A DNA stretch of 64,000 bases. Source: a virus. Under the pieces are notes generated by a model, which had not been told where the DNA came from, searched no databases, and worked only from the letters and a program-made list of their open reading frames with translations. The translations under genes and the position numbers were made by a program. This document shows positions 27,187-35,222 of the stretch, in pieces. Every line of letters starts with the position of its first letter. Position 1 is the first letter of the stretch. The stretch is taken from positions 186,001-250,000 of IMG/VR virus record IMGVR_UViG_3300047322_001237. The stretch is one strand, 5' to 3'.

Positions 27187-28509
27187 TTAGAAAAGGGCGG
27201 TCTTGTAATTCATGCGAGCCACCTGCAACGCGGTCCCGTGCATTTTCTTCATAAATAGAAGCAGGAACGTGTTTCCGTAGCCCGCGATCGCGGCGGAGAG
27301 GGCTGTGGGACTGAGCGCGAGCTTGTCGCCTACGCATACAGCGCAGTAGTCGGTCTTTTCCAGCTTGCAAAACATGGAGCTGCGCAAGAGGATTTTCTTG
27401 CCCATGTACTTGCCTGCGGCTTCCAAATCCGGGACCTTCTCGTGACCGTCTTGCGTCACGACGGAGAAACCCGGCAGCTTGTGGATGGAGTCGTTGTCTA
27501 CAAAGATCTCCAGGCCGAGACGAGCGCCGCAATCTTCCTGCGTCACCGTCATGTTCGACGAAGCACGCAGCAGCCACTTCACAGCCTCACCGCCAAGCAT
27601 GGTTTCCGCACCACGATTGAACGAGCCTGCCCGCAAGGAGTTGTTCATCGCCGGGAACTTGGTGATGTCCCAACCTTCGGCGAGCGAGTTCGTCACCAGG
27701 TCAACCTGAACGCCATCGCCCAATCCGGCTTCCGCACCGTGCATCAGGAATAGCTTCGAGCGGACGACGTCGTAGGATTTCCCCGTGATGAGGAAGTTGG
27801 CGCCCTCGTCGTCCTTCAAGTATTCCTTGTCGTACGCGATGAGCTTCTTCATGATGCTGGCGATGACGGCCGGATCGTTCAACCGGTCCTTGTTCTCTTC
27901 CAGCAGCTTCTTGCGCAGCTCGAAGATGCCGGGCGGCGCCTGCATCGTCTTGCGCGTCACGGCGGGCACACACAGCTGCGTGAAGCCAGCAAGGTAGAAC
28001 ATCGCGTCACAGAACTTCAGGTACTCGCTGACATAAAGCGGCGCGTTTCGGTCGCCTTCGTTCGGCGCTGTCTCGCCCGGCTTCAGGTCGTCGACCATTC
28101 GGCCGAGCACGTAGGCCTCGAGCTTCTCTGCGTTCACACGGCCCGTCAGGAACTCGACCTTCTTGCCGAATGGCCAGATGATCGCGGTGAAGTTGAAGAG
28201 CACGTTTCCGTAAGTCGTCTTCACGTCAGCGTAGACGTTCGGAACCTCGCCTTCCTTCAGATCGATGTGGTCCTTGATCTTGAGCGGCGGTTCTTTCGGG
28301 TCCGCGTCCTCGATCAAGGTCAGCGCATTGCCCTTCTCAGGATCCACAAAGAAATGTCCAGAAGGTGTCTGGACGATCCTGTACGGATATGGGTCGGACT
28401 TCCATGCCTCCATGCCTTCACGAATCAAGCTGAACGCCGAGATCACCCACGCGCGCCGTCGATACTCATCGGCCTGCATGGCCTTGAGGAAGAATGTCCG
28501 CTTATCCAT
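27187..28509 (-). CDS. RNA polymerase beta' C-terminal-like subunit (virion RNAP candidate)
   Basis: 440 residues from the ATG at 28509 (MDKRTFFLKAM). The last 65 residues carry YCAVCVGDKLALSPTALSAA followed by FMKKMHGTAL. This tracks the bacterial beta' segment CxxCxGxxLA ... LTMRTFHxGG around the trigger loop. By gene order relative to the helicase and the other polymerase pieces it sits where phiKZ gp80, a virion RNA polymerase beta' fragment, would be. That placement is from memory. If correct, it is packaged in the capsid to transcribe early genes. It overlaps the upstream gene by 8 bp. Confidence 0.6.
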   Translation of the reverse strand: MDKRTFFLKAMQADEYRRRAWVISAFSLIREGMEAWKSDPYPYRIVQTPSGHFFVDPEKGNALTLIEDADPKEPPLKIKDHIDLKEGEVPNVYADVKTTYGNVLFNFTAIIWPFGKKVEFLTGRVNAEKLEAYVLGRMVDDLKPGETAPNEGDRNAPLYVSEYLKFCDAMFYLAGFTQLCVPAVTRKTMQAPPGIFELRKKLLEENKDRLNDPAVIASIMKKLIAYDKEYLKDDEGANFLITGKSYDVVRSKLFLMHGAEAGLGDGVQVDLVTNSLAEGWDITKFPAMNNSLRAGSFNRGAETMLGGEAVKWLLRASSNMTVTQEDCGARLGLEIFVDNDSIHKLPGFSVVTQDGHEKVPDLEAAGKYMGKKILLRSSMFCKLEKTDYCAVCVGDKLALSPTALSAAIAGYGNTFLLLFMKKMHGTALQVARMNYKTALF

Positions 28510-29359
28510 GTTTGATGCCTGTTGTTTCCTTGATCTCGCACTTGAGCAACAAGTCACCGATTGCGATGTCGGCCTTGGTCAGGAGATCGAGGTCGTTGAT
28601 GAAGTCCTCGATGTGCGCCTTGATGATGGCGCGAGGATTTTCGTATCCGTCGGTCGAGATGATCGCCATCGACACGAGGTTGGCTGCGATGTTCTGCACC
28701 GGCATCCCTTCGAACGCACGGCCCACGAGATTCGCGTAGATCGTGAACGGATAGCCGAAATCGACCCCGCTCGCGATGTAGTGGTCCATGATGAGGTCGA
28801 GGCCACCGACGTGATTCTTGAAGCGTCGATAGGCGTCGAGGTACTTCTCGCGAACTGTCGAGTGCTCGTCCGGTTCCTCAAGCTCAACGCGCTCGTTTGT
28901 TACTTCGATGATCTTTTGGATCGTCCGCTGACTCACGCCGTGGATGTCCACCAACAGTTCTTCTGCAGTGTGGCTGGTCGTGACGGAGAGGATTTCGGCG
29001 AGCAGCTCTTCCGGGTGCAGATCCATCGCGCAGTGCTGCAGGATGATGCGCGGATCCTGATACGACTCGATCGCGTGAAGTCCGGTGAGCAGCGTGGTCA
29101 GGTGACTGACCCGCGCGTCTTCGCTCGGCTCGACACCCATTGCCTTGAGCAAGGTGACGAGAATCTCCCGTGTCGTGTCGTAGATGTGCTGGACGGTCTG
29201 ACCTTGATCGGTCCCGTCGTCCGTCATCAGGATCTCAACGAAGTCATCTGAATAGTCCGGCAACTGCAGCGCATCGAGTGCCGCGTGTGCTTCTTCAATT
29301 GTTTGGGTGAATTCGGGCGAGGCGGCTCCCGCCAGATAGTCCCGCAGAATGTCAATCAT
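28502..29359 (-). CDS. Conserved hypothetical phage protein
   Basis: 285 residues from the ATG at 29359 (MIDILRDYL). It is acidic and helical, with no signal, membrane span or motif. Its end overlaps the start of the polymerase-subunit gene by 8 bp, so the two are translationally coupled and may be functionally linked. The divergent region 29360-29521 separates it from the rightward gene. Confidence 0.62.
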   Translation of the reverse strand: MIDILRDYLAGAASPEFTQTIEEAHAALDALQLPDYSDDFVEILMTDDGTDQGQTVQHIYDTTREILVTLLKAMGVEPSEDARVSHLTTLLTGLHAIESYQDPRIILQHCAMDLHPEELLAEILSVTTSHTAEELLVDIHGVSQRTIQKIIEVTNERVELEEPDEHSTVREKYLDAYRRFKNHVGGLDLIMDHYIASGVDFGYPFTIYANLVGRAFEGMPVQNIAANLVSMAIISTDGYENPRAIIKAHIEDFINDLDLLTKADIAIGDLLLKCEIKETTGIKHG

Positions 29360-29383
29360 AGATGGCGAGTCCCGCAATAAGAA

Positions 29384-29398
29384 AATACCGACGGTATT
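29384..29398. promoter_or_regulatory. Inverted repeat in divergent intergenic region
   Basis: AATACCG-A-CGGTATT is a perfect 7-bp inverted repeat 24 bp above the start of the leftward gene at 29359. The 162-bp divergent gap must contain promoters for both directions. No TATATCAC motif is seen here. A regulator site is possible. Confidence 0.35.
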
Positions 29399-29521
29399 AA
29401 TGCTGTAGCGAAAACCATCGACGCCAACCCGATCTCTTTTTGATCGAGCCAGGGAATTTGGAAACGGTCAAATAATGGATCGCAGAAACAGTACAACTAA
29501 CTTTCTCAGGATGTTTCACTC

Positions 29522-30301
29522 ATGACCAAGAAGAGCCAAGCGCGCATTCAGCGCGACATCGCAGAAGGCAAGCGCAAGCCGGCCATGCGTTCGGTAAACA
29601 TGGCAATGAACCAGCCGATCAAGCCGACGCAGAAGGCTGATGGCTCGTTCTCGATGTCCGCAGCAGATCGCATTCTCGCCGAATGCCGGACCGGCGCTAA
29701 CACCAACAAGGAAGCGAACACCTGCTGGAACGACCTGATCGGCGTCTATCAGCAGATGTCGGGCATGCTGCTTCGTCACACCGACATCTCGTTGGTCTTG
29801 AACGACGCCGACCTGATGTCCTTCATCGAAGACAAGGACACGTTCAAGACCAACGTCCGTCAGTTCGCGAGCGACCTGCGCCAGTTGAGCGACGAGCTGC
29901 AACAGCTGCGCGCGCTGCACAACGGCAAGACGGGCGGCAGCGATGATCCGGAAGAAGTGCTGCACTCGATCCACATCTTCGAGCAGTACAACCTGTGGAT
30001 GACGAAGCACGACGGCGTGCTCATGCCGACGGTCTACCACATCCTTGAAGCGACGAATCAGGCTGAACTCGCTCGCGGTCGGGCTCGCGCCGCAGACGGT
30101 CAACTCAACGGCGATGCACCGGAACTCGCAGTCGATCCCGCTGTGCTCGACGTGAACCAGATCACCGACGTCACCTTCAACGACGACAACGTGGGCCAAG
30201 TCGTCGGCGTGCCGGATACGAAGGGACTCGTCGAAGCAGCGGTCGAATCTGGTCTCGCAGCCGAGAAGGCCGGTCGCGAAGGCAACTTCGAAATCGTCTA
30301 A
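29522..30301 (+). CDS. Hypothetical phage protein
   Basis: 259 residues starting MTKKSQARIQ, with a basic N-terminus (about 1-25), a helical middle and an acidic, Asp/Val-rich C-terminus (about 185-259). No recognisable motif. It is first of a rightward chain (29522-32789) with short gaps, so it is likely co-transcribed with the next gene, which starts 27 bp on. Confidence 0.6.
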   Translation: MTKKSQARIQRDIAEGKRKPAMRSVNMAMNQPIKPTQKADGSFSMSAADRILAECRTGANTNKEANTCWNDLIGVYQQMSGMLLRHTDISLVLNDADLMSFIEDKDTFKTNVRQFASDLRQLSDELQQLRALHNGKTGGSDDPEEVLHSIHIFEQYNLWMTKHDGVLMPTVYHILEATNQAELARGRARAADGQLNGDAPELAVDPAVLDVNQITDVTFNDDNVGQVVGVPDTKGLVEAAVESGLAAEKAGREGNFEIV

Positions 30302-30328
30302 GTCTCCATTCAAGAAAGAGAGGTTGTT

Positions 30329-31918
30329 GTGAGTGGTCACAAAGAACATCCGGTGAACGCGTCGTTCACTCAGCATCTGGAAGCGCAGCAAGGTTCGGAC
30401 GTCGTTCCGCCGGTCGAGACCCAAAGCGCGCCCGTCCTCGGCATGGACACGATCGAGACCGAATATCAGGAACCGGCAGGCTCGCTCGCTGAATCGAAAC
30501 CGGAAGAGCCGGAAATCGCCGGCATCGGTCATTTGCCCGAGTCGACAACCGCCCAGCAGGACGCTGAAGTGTTCTTCCCGCTCGACGGCGAATGGGACAC
30601 CAACGGCACGTTCCTGATCGGCCAGGCCGACACGCAAGATCGTGCATCCCGCGCCATTGCCGCCATGCCGAATCTGGATCTGACAGATACGGAAAGCGGT
30701 CGCGAGTGGGTGGACTACATGCGTGAAAGCATGGTCAGCGCACCCAACAAGGATCAGTGGCGTGCCACGGTCGATCGTGAAGCCAGCGAATGGCGTCAGG
30801 GCGTGAAGTCCGAGCGCGGCAATATCGCGATGGGTGCGATGTCGTTCAAGAACGTCGGTGGCGAACTTCTCACTGGCGAGAAGGCAGTGTTGCAAGTCCG
30901 TGCGCTATTGGGCCTGGGAAGTACCATCCAGGTTCCGCTGTGGCACTCAGGCTTCCACATCACCGTCAAGGCGCCGTCGGAAATCGCGCTGCTCGAACTC
31001 AACCGTCGCTTGATGGACGAGAAGATCGTCATGGGTCGCACGACCAACGGTCTGGCTTTCGCGAATACGTCGTCTTATCTCAGCGGCGGGTTGCTCGACT
31101 TCGCCATGGAACACGTGTACGACACGTCGCTCCAGGAGAAGGACATGAATCGCATCAAGTCGATGATCGAAACACCCGATTTGCCCTTGCTGTTCTGGGG
31201 TCTCGCCTGCGCCATCTGGCCGCGCGGTTTCCAATACGCTCGTCCGTACCTCGATCCGATCACGAACGAGGAAAAGATGCTGCGCGAGAAGCTCGCGGTT
31301 GGCAAGCTGCTCTGGGTCGACACCAAGGCACTCACGCCGTGGCAGATCGCGCACATGGCCCATCGCGGCAGCGGCACGATGACTGCGGACGCGGTTAAGC
31401 GCTACAAGACCGAGTTCACGCTCGGTCAGGCGCGTCGCGTCCAGTTGTCGGAGCATATCGCGGTGACGCTCAAGGTGCCGGCGGCCAACGACTACGTGCT
31501 CTCGGGTTATAAGTGGATCAGCGAGATCACGCGCGTGGTCGATGAAGCGTTCCAATTGCCTCCGGAAGATCAGCGTCGCACCAACTTCATCATCCAGCAC
31601 GGCAAGGCCACCAACATGCGCCAGTACATCCACTGGGTTGCTGAGGTTCATCCGGGTGCCGCCACGATCACGGATCGCGAAACCATCGAGAAGATCATCG
31701 ATGACCTGTCGAGCAACGACGAGGTGCGTCGCAAGTACTTCGACGAGGTCAAGAAATACATCGATGATTCGACGATGGCCGTCATCGCAACGCCGACGGC
31801 GAACACGAAGGAAGAGAAGGAGCTGCCGCGCTTCCCGCATCTGTTGCCGATGAATGTCGAGCAGACTTTTTTTACCCTGCTCGAACAGAAAATCAGCCAG
31901 ATCTCCCTCCGGAACTAA
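30329..31918 (+). CDS. Large hypothetical protein, upstream partner of a -1 slippery run
   Basis: 529 residues from a GTG start at 30329 (AGAGAGG about 6 bp upstream). The first 110 residues are acidic and low-complexity. The rest is a globular domain with no recognised motif. Near its end the message has T TTT TTT in the zero frame (31867-31873). A -1 slip there skips the stop at 31916-31918 and continues in the frame of the downstream gene to 32346, giving one protein of about 672 residues. The downstream frame is open across the whole junction. Either programmed frameshifting or a sequence error is possible. Confidence 0.65.
   Translation: MSGHKEHPVNASFTQHLEAQQGSDVVPPVETQSAPVLGMDTIETEYQEPAGSLAESKPEEPEIAGIGHLPESTTAQQDAEVFFPLDGEWDTNGTFLIGQADTQDRASRAIAAMPNLDLTDTESGREWVDYMRESMVSAPNKDQWRATVDREASEWRQGVKSERGNIAMGAMSFKNVGGELLTGEKAVLQVRALLGLGSTIQVPLWHSGFHITVKAPSEIALLELNRRLMDEKIVMGRTTNGLAFANTSSYLSGGLLDFAMEHVYDTSLQEKDMNRIKSMIETPDLPLLFWGLACAIWPRGFQYARPYLDPITNEEKMLREKLAVGKLLWVDTKALTPWQIAHMAHRGSGTMTADAVKRYKTEFTLGQARRVQLSEHIAVTLKVPAANDYVLSGYKWISEITRVVDEAFQLPPEDQRRTNFIIQHGKATNMRQYIHWVAEVHPGAATITDRETIEKIIDDLSSNDEVRRKYFDEVKKYIDDSTMAVIATPTANTKEEKELPRFPHLLPMNVEQTFFTLLEQKISQISLRN
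31867..31873 (+). promoter_or_regulatory. Candidate -1 ribosomal frameshift site
   Basis: Seven T residues in the X XXY YYZ phase of the upstream gene. A -1 shift joins it in frame to the gene ending at 32346. Frame -1 has no stop between the slip site and the ATG at 31987 and encodes a protein-like sequence (Pro/Glu/Asp-rich linker). Confidence 0.5.
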
Positions 31919-31986
31919 GACCGCGGCACGTCGCGCAGCCGGACTTTGGCGAGCACGTCAAGGACGAGAATCCACTGAAGGCCGCA

Positions 31987-32346
31987 ATGGAGCGCGGTCC
32001 CGTAGTGCTCAACTCCTCCGACGTGCAGCTGGCGCTGCGCGACTGCTACGAAACCGCGTACCACATCTACGACCATTCGCGATCCGGGCCGAACGACACG
32101 CTCGCGCTGGTCGCAATGCGGGATGCGGAAGATAGTTCGTCGGGTGGTCTTCTGTACGAGCAGATTCGGCGATTCGAAGAGCGGCAAGTCTACAAGCACT
32201 TCGGTCTGAACCTGGTCCAGTTCCTTGAGCTGCCGTCAGACATCGTGCGGTTCGTTCTGGAAATGTCGCTCAAGCGTCAGCAGAACACCGCGAAGACGCA
32301 GGAAGACGTGGTGGATGAAATCCAGCGTATGGCGGAGGGACAATGA
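31987..32346 (+). CDS. Small hypothetical protein or -1 frameshift extension
   Basis: 119 residues if started at the ATG at 31987, with only a weak GAAG as ribosome binding site. The same frame is open upstream to at least 31855, so it may be made only as a C-terminal extension of the 529-residue protein. It is helical with an acidic/Gln C-terminus. Its stop overlaps the start of the macro-domain gene (ATGA at 32343-32346). No family was recognised. Confidence 0.55.
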   Translation: MERGPVVLNSSDVQLALRDCYETAYHIYDHSRSGPNDTLALVAMRDAEDSSSGGLLYEQIRRFEERQVYKHFGLNLVQFLELPSDIVRFVLEMSLKRQQNTAKTQEDVVDEIQRMAEGQ

Positions 32347-32789
32347 TCGAGCAGGTTGCAGTGCAAGACATTTTCACTTCTGCCTGTCAGGCGCTGATTG
32401 TGCCGGTGAACGTAGTGGGTACAATGGGCAAGGGTTTGGCGAAAGCCTTCGCTCAGCGGTATCCAGGACTCGAAGCAGCGTATCGAGATGCGTGTCGCCG
32501 GCGAGTGTTTTCAAACCACGGGCTGTTTGTCTGGGAAGCAGGGGACGGGAAACTGATCGTCTGCTTTCCCACCAAGCGTCACTGGGCTAACCCATCTCGA
32601 CTTCCATGGATCGACGAAGGTCTAAAACGACTGGCGCGCGACTTCGAAAAGTATCAGATCCGGTCTATCGCGATGCCGATGATCGGATGCGGTGAGGGTG
32701 GTCTACGTTGGGATGACGTCTATCCCTTGATCGTGGAATGGCTCGAACCGGTGGAACTGCGAGTGCGAGTATGTCTATCGCCGCGGTGA
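32343..32789 (+). CDS. Macro-domain ADP-ribosyl hydrolase, DarG/TARG1-like
   Basis: 148 residues, a single macro domain. PVNVVGTMGKGLAKAF (21-36) with K30 matches the N-x-x-G-x-MGKG(I/L)A loop of DarG-type macro domains. GCGEGGL (115-121) is the second ADP-ribose loop. FPTKRHW (75-81) is also typical. These enzymes remove ADP-ribose from DNA or proteins. DarG reverses DNA thymidine ADP-ribosylation by the DarT toxin, which acts as a phage defence. No darT-like gene lies nearby, so an anti-DarT role is a good inference. It overlaps the preceding gene by 4 bp. Confidence 0.8.
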   Translation: MIEQVAVQDIFTSACQALIVPVNVVGTMGKGLAKAFAQRYPGLEAAYRDACRRRVFSNHGLFVWEAGDGKLIVCFPTKRHWANPSRLPWIDEGLKRLARDFEKYQIRSIAMPMIGCGEGGLRWDDVYPLIVEWLEPVELRVRVCLSPR

Positions 32790-32815
32790 AACCAAAAAAG
32801 AAGGAAGGTCATATC

Positions 32816-32850
32816 GGGAGGGCACGAGCCCTCCCTTTATGCCGTCTTCT
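32816..32850 (+). terminator. Terminator with TTTATGCCG tail
   Basis: The stem GGGAGGGC/GCCCTCCC with ACGA loop (32816-32835) is followed by TTTATGCCGTCTTCTC. It closes the rightward unit ending with the macro-domain gene. The core is nearly identical to that at 24260-24287. Confidence 0.8.
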
Positions 32851-32858
32851 CTTTTTCA

Positions 32859-33029
32859 TTACTTCATTGCCACGACTGCACGCTGCGATGCCATGTCGTG
32901 ACCGACGTGGTCCGCAACCACGAGGCTAAGGCCACCGAGGATGAAGAACATCGTGATCAGGAAGGCGCGCTTCGTCGCACCCTTGTTTGCTTTGCCCGAG
33001 TGGTAGTTGTTGTTTGCAAAGTCGATCAT
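32859..33029 (-). CDS. Small single-span membrane protein (56 aa)
   Basis: Begins MIDFANNNYHSGK at 33029. A polar basic N-terminus is followed by a hydrophobic helix (AFLITMFFILGGLSLVVA, about 22-39) and a polar end. It has the size and shape of holin-like or signalling micropeptides. A phage-type promoter variant lies 57-64 bp upstream (33086-33093). No family was recognised. A holin role is possible but unsupported. Confidence 0.6.
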   Translation of the reverse strand: MIDFANNNYHSGKANKGATKRAFLITMFFILGGLSLVVADHVGHDMASQRAVVAMK

Positions 33030-33085
33030 GATTCGCTCCGAATAGATTGGTTTTGCAATCTCACCTGTGGATTGCGTTCGGGCGA

Positions 33086-33093
33086 GTCATATG
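33086..33093 (-). promoter_or_regulatory. Phage promoter-like motif (CATATGAC variant)
   Basis: On the minus strand CTCAGACACATATGAC, matching the element at 25393-25401. It points at the small membrane-protein gene starting at 33029. Confidence 0.5.
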
Positions 33094-33128
33094 TGTCTGA
33101 GAATTTCTGGAATCCTCGATTGACGGCT

Positions 33129-33137
33129 TGCTACAAT
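33129..33137 (+). promoter_or_regulatory. Extended -10 promoter for the hns-like gene
   Basis: TGCTACAAT fits the bacterial extended -10 (TG-N-TATAAT, one mismatch), 25 bp above the ATG, with AGGAG between. This is a host sigma70-type signal, unlike the TATATCAC motif of core phage genes. Confidence 0.55.
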
Positions 33138-33161
33138 TTCTCTTTCCTCAGGAGTTTTGTA

Positions 33162-33488
33162 ATGGCAAGGCAACCTCGCGCGACACTCGAACAACTACGC
33201 GAACGACTGGCGACGGTGCAGGAACAAATCGCCAAGGAAGAGGAGAAGCGGCGCACGACGGCGCTTGAGGAGATTCATTCGCTGATGTTTCAGCACGGAC
33301 TCACGCCGACTGACATCGAAGCGAAAGGGAAACGAGGGCCGGCGAAGAAGCAATCGAAAGCTGCTTCAAAGACGACGGTCGCGCCGAAGTATCAGGATCC
33401 GAAGACGGGCGCGACGTGGAGCGGTCGCGGTCGCGAACCGCTGTGGATCAAGGGCAAAAAGCGCGAAAAGTTTTTGATCGCGAAGTAA
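33162..33488 (+). CDS. hns: H-NS family nucleoid-associated protein
   Basis: 108 residues from the ATG at 33162 with AGGAG 7 bp upstream. The N-terminal coiled-coil oligomerisation region (about 8-45) and the C-terminal DNA-binding domain (YQDPKTGATWSGRGREPLWI, 77-96) are both present. TWSGRGREP is the AT-hook-like core of the Burkholderiales-type H-NS. It should bind AT-rich DNA and silence transcription. On plasmids such genes act as stealth factors that limit the fitness cost to the host. Here one may silence the phage itself or retune host genes. Encoded alone, next to a plasmid-like module. Confidence 0.87.
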   Translation: MARQPRATLEQLRERLATVQEQIAKEEEKRRTTALEEIHSLMFQHGLTPTDIEAKGKRGPAKKQSKAASKTTVAPKYQDPKTGATWSGRGREPLWIKGKKREKFLIAK

Positions 33489-33511
33489 GCGAGCATCTTA
33501 GTGATCGCCCG

Positions 33512-34285
33512 TTACGCTGCGGGGTCCGGTTCGTCGTCAGGCGCCGGATCGTTCTTCTCCGTTTGATCCTTAATGTTCGACCCTTTCCTGCTTCTTGGTT
33601 TTGACTTCGCTTTTGATTCAGGTGCACTAGAGGACCTTTCGGAAGCGCCTGCTGACGTGCTCTCGTTCCGTGGCAGTTTCGGGACGAAACCAAGGTAGTC
33701 GCCAATCCGCTGGCGGATACTTTCCTCCAAACCGTGGGAGAGCCCACTGGCGATTCCACAAATCACCATCCCCAATGGCACGGAAATGAGCAAGAGCATC
33801 GTGTCCTTGCCAACGATAAAGCCAGCATACGCGCCAATTGCCGAACCGGAGGCACGCACTAAATTTTCTAATGAGATGCTGCTAAGTGGGGAGCTTTCGA
33901 ATGGAACAATGCTCTCGTAAGACAAGTAATTCACAAACTCCATGGCATGTCCGTAGTTGACCTCTCGAAGAGATCTAGACTCATGTATGACATCCCTTAA
34001 TGCTTTCCTTGGGTCGAGTCCCTTCAAGGGTTGGTCAGCATTAGGATTTGTGATCTCTTTGAAATAGTCGAAACGCCCAATTAGGGCTCTTTTTTGCCAG
34101 TCGAGGCGGTACCGCTTCAGCTCCACGTTTTCATCCCGAATCGGTCGGACGAAACCCTCAGGAAAGCACCGCTGCGGAACGCTGAACAAATGCGCAGACA
34201 GACCACTTTCTTCGTCGTAGATCGTGGTCTCGTAAAACTGAGGCTTCCGATAAAACTTGGGCGTGCCCGGTTGTTCATCAGTCAT
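33512..34285 (-). CDS. Hypothetical membrane protein
   Basis: 257 residues beginning MTDEQPGTPKFYR. A soluble N-terminal part is followed by one or two hydrophobic helices (about 147-183, including LLLISVPLGMVICGIASGL) and a Ser/Lys/Arg-rich disordered tail. No motif was recognised. It ends 23 bp past the convergent hns gene. Membrane-anchored accessory products of this kind can be exclusion or defence factors, but nothing here shows that. Confidence 0.6.
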   Translation of the reverse strand: MTDEQPGTPKFYRKPQFYETTIYDEESGLSAHLFSVPQRCFPEGFVRPIRDENVELKRYRLDWQKRALIGRFDYFKEITNPNADQPLKGLDPRKALRDVIHESRSLREVNYGHAMEFVNYLSYESIVPFESSPLSSISLENLVRASGSAIGAYAGFIVGKDTMLLLISVPLGMVICGIASGLSHGLEESIRQRIGDYLGFVPKLPRNESTSAGASERSSSAPESKAKSKPRSRKGSNIKDQTEKNDPAPDDEPDPAA

Positions 34286-34327
34286 GGCGACGAATCCCCC
34301 TAGGTAATCGACTTCACATAAATGAAA

Positions 34328-34630
34328 TCAACTCTCTCCAAACGATCTCGCGAGCTTTTCCCATCGCCGCTGCAACAGGTCGATCACTTTTTGGTTACGC
34401 TCTCGCCCGACCGTTGCCATCTCGAAATACTCTTCGATCGATGCTTCCACCTTGGCCGGATCGTCCCCAACGATCTGATGCCAGGGGCCGACGTAGGCCA
34501 CGATCAGGCTGTCATGGAAGATGCAGCGCCCGATCGCCGCGCCAGCGGACATTACGAAGCCTTCATAATGACACCCCTTGAGAGGCCGTCCGTCGGCGGG
34601 CAGGTTTCGAAAATGCAGTTCCACCTTCAT
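34328..34630 (-). CDS. Hypothetical protein (100 aa)
   Basis: Begins MKVELHFRNLPADG, with a beta-rich N-terminal half and a helical, charged C-terminal half. No motif. It lies 42 bp upstream of the membrane-protein gene in the same direction and may share its transcript. The 188 bp above it (34631-34818) hold no gene I can support. Confidence 0.55.
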   Translation of the reverse strand: MKVELHFRNLPADGRPLKGCHYEGFVMSAGAAIGRCIFHDSLIVAYVGPWHQIVGDDPAKVEASIEEYFEMATVGRERNQKVIDLLQRRWEKLARSFGES

Positions 34631-34818
34631 CGTGCTTTGGGGCTCCGTGTCGAGGGTCGATCCGCCAAGACCTGACTACGGACAGCAAAATGCGTACATG
34701 CGGGGTTGTGCCCCTAACTTTTTACCGGTTTCACGCCGTCGACGCGCCGTCAACTGCGCTCAAATAACCCTCGGCACCTTCGACACTCGTACAACTCAGA
34801 GTCGGTCGTCGCAGGCTC

Positions 34819-35067
34819 CTATTTGCTTAGCGACGAGTTCCGGAACCATCGCGTTTGCGAATCTTGCCGTTGTTTCGAAATTCGTTCGTCCAAAGCTAGC
34901 TGCAGGTCGTCGATGTGCTTTGTGGCGACCGCAAGCGCGGAGGCTGCGGAGCGGTCGGTATTGAAGAGCCGTTTAAGTGTCTCCACACGCTGCTCGCGCG
35001 GGACGGCCCGCGTGTCGGGGTACAGCACGGCGAGGATGTCGATAAACTGCTCAAGGTGATTTGACAT
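34819..35067 (-). CDS. Hypothetical helical protein (82 aa)
   Basis: Begins MSNHLEQFIDILAVLY. It is all-helical by composition, with Ala/Leu/Glu-rich segments and a basic C-terminus. It could be a small regulator, but no helix-turn-helix is obvious. A TTGACA hexamer overlaps its start codon on the opposite strand. Function unknown. Confidence 0.5.
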   Translation of the reverse strand: MSNHLEQFIDILAVLYPDTRAVPREQRVETLKRLFNTDRSAASALAVATKHIDDLQLALDERISKQRQDSQTRWFRNSSLSK

Positions 35068-35100
35068 AACTGTTTTTAGCGAACTTTTACGGATTACTTA

Positions 35101-35208
35101 CATAAACTTGGCACGTGCAATGCTGAAACGACACGGCGTGACCATGTCACGCGTGGTCTCCTCGTATTGGGCCCGTCGCCAGTCCCCAGCGTGACGGGCA
35201 TTTTTTTT
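35101..35208 (+). ncRNA. Candidate small RNA ending at a classical terminator
   Basis: A rightward intrinsic terminator (GCCCGTC/GACGGGC stem, then ATTTTTTTT, 35171-35208) has no rightward gene before it. Upstream is a perfect hairpin, GCGTGAC-CAT-GTCACGC (about 35138-35154). The start point is a guess. The promoter is not clear. Both neighbouring genes run leftward, so a transcript here would be free-standing or antisense. Confidence 0.4.
35171..35208 (+). terminator. Classical rho-independent terminator (T8)
   Basis: A 7-bp G/C stem followed by ATTTTTTTT. It lacks the TTTAT(G/T)CC tail of the phage core terminators and looks like a host-type signal. Confidence 0.75.
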
Positions 35209-35222
35209 AACGAGCAAGACCG

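Noticed and set aside
31854-32135. Arg/Ala-rich frame overlapping the frameshift junction
   Set aside because: Composition is typical of an out-of-frame shadow. The -1 frame gives a far more protein-like sequence linked to the gene ending at 32346.
32898-33161. Upstream extension of the hns frame (88 extra codons)
   Set aside because: It overlaps the small membrane-protein gene, and the ATG at 33162 has AGGAG and the expected H-NS length.
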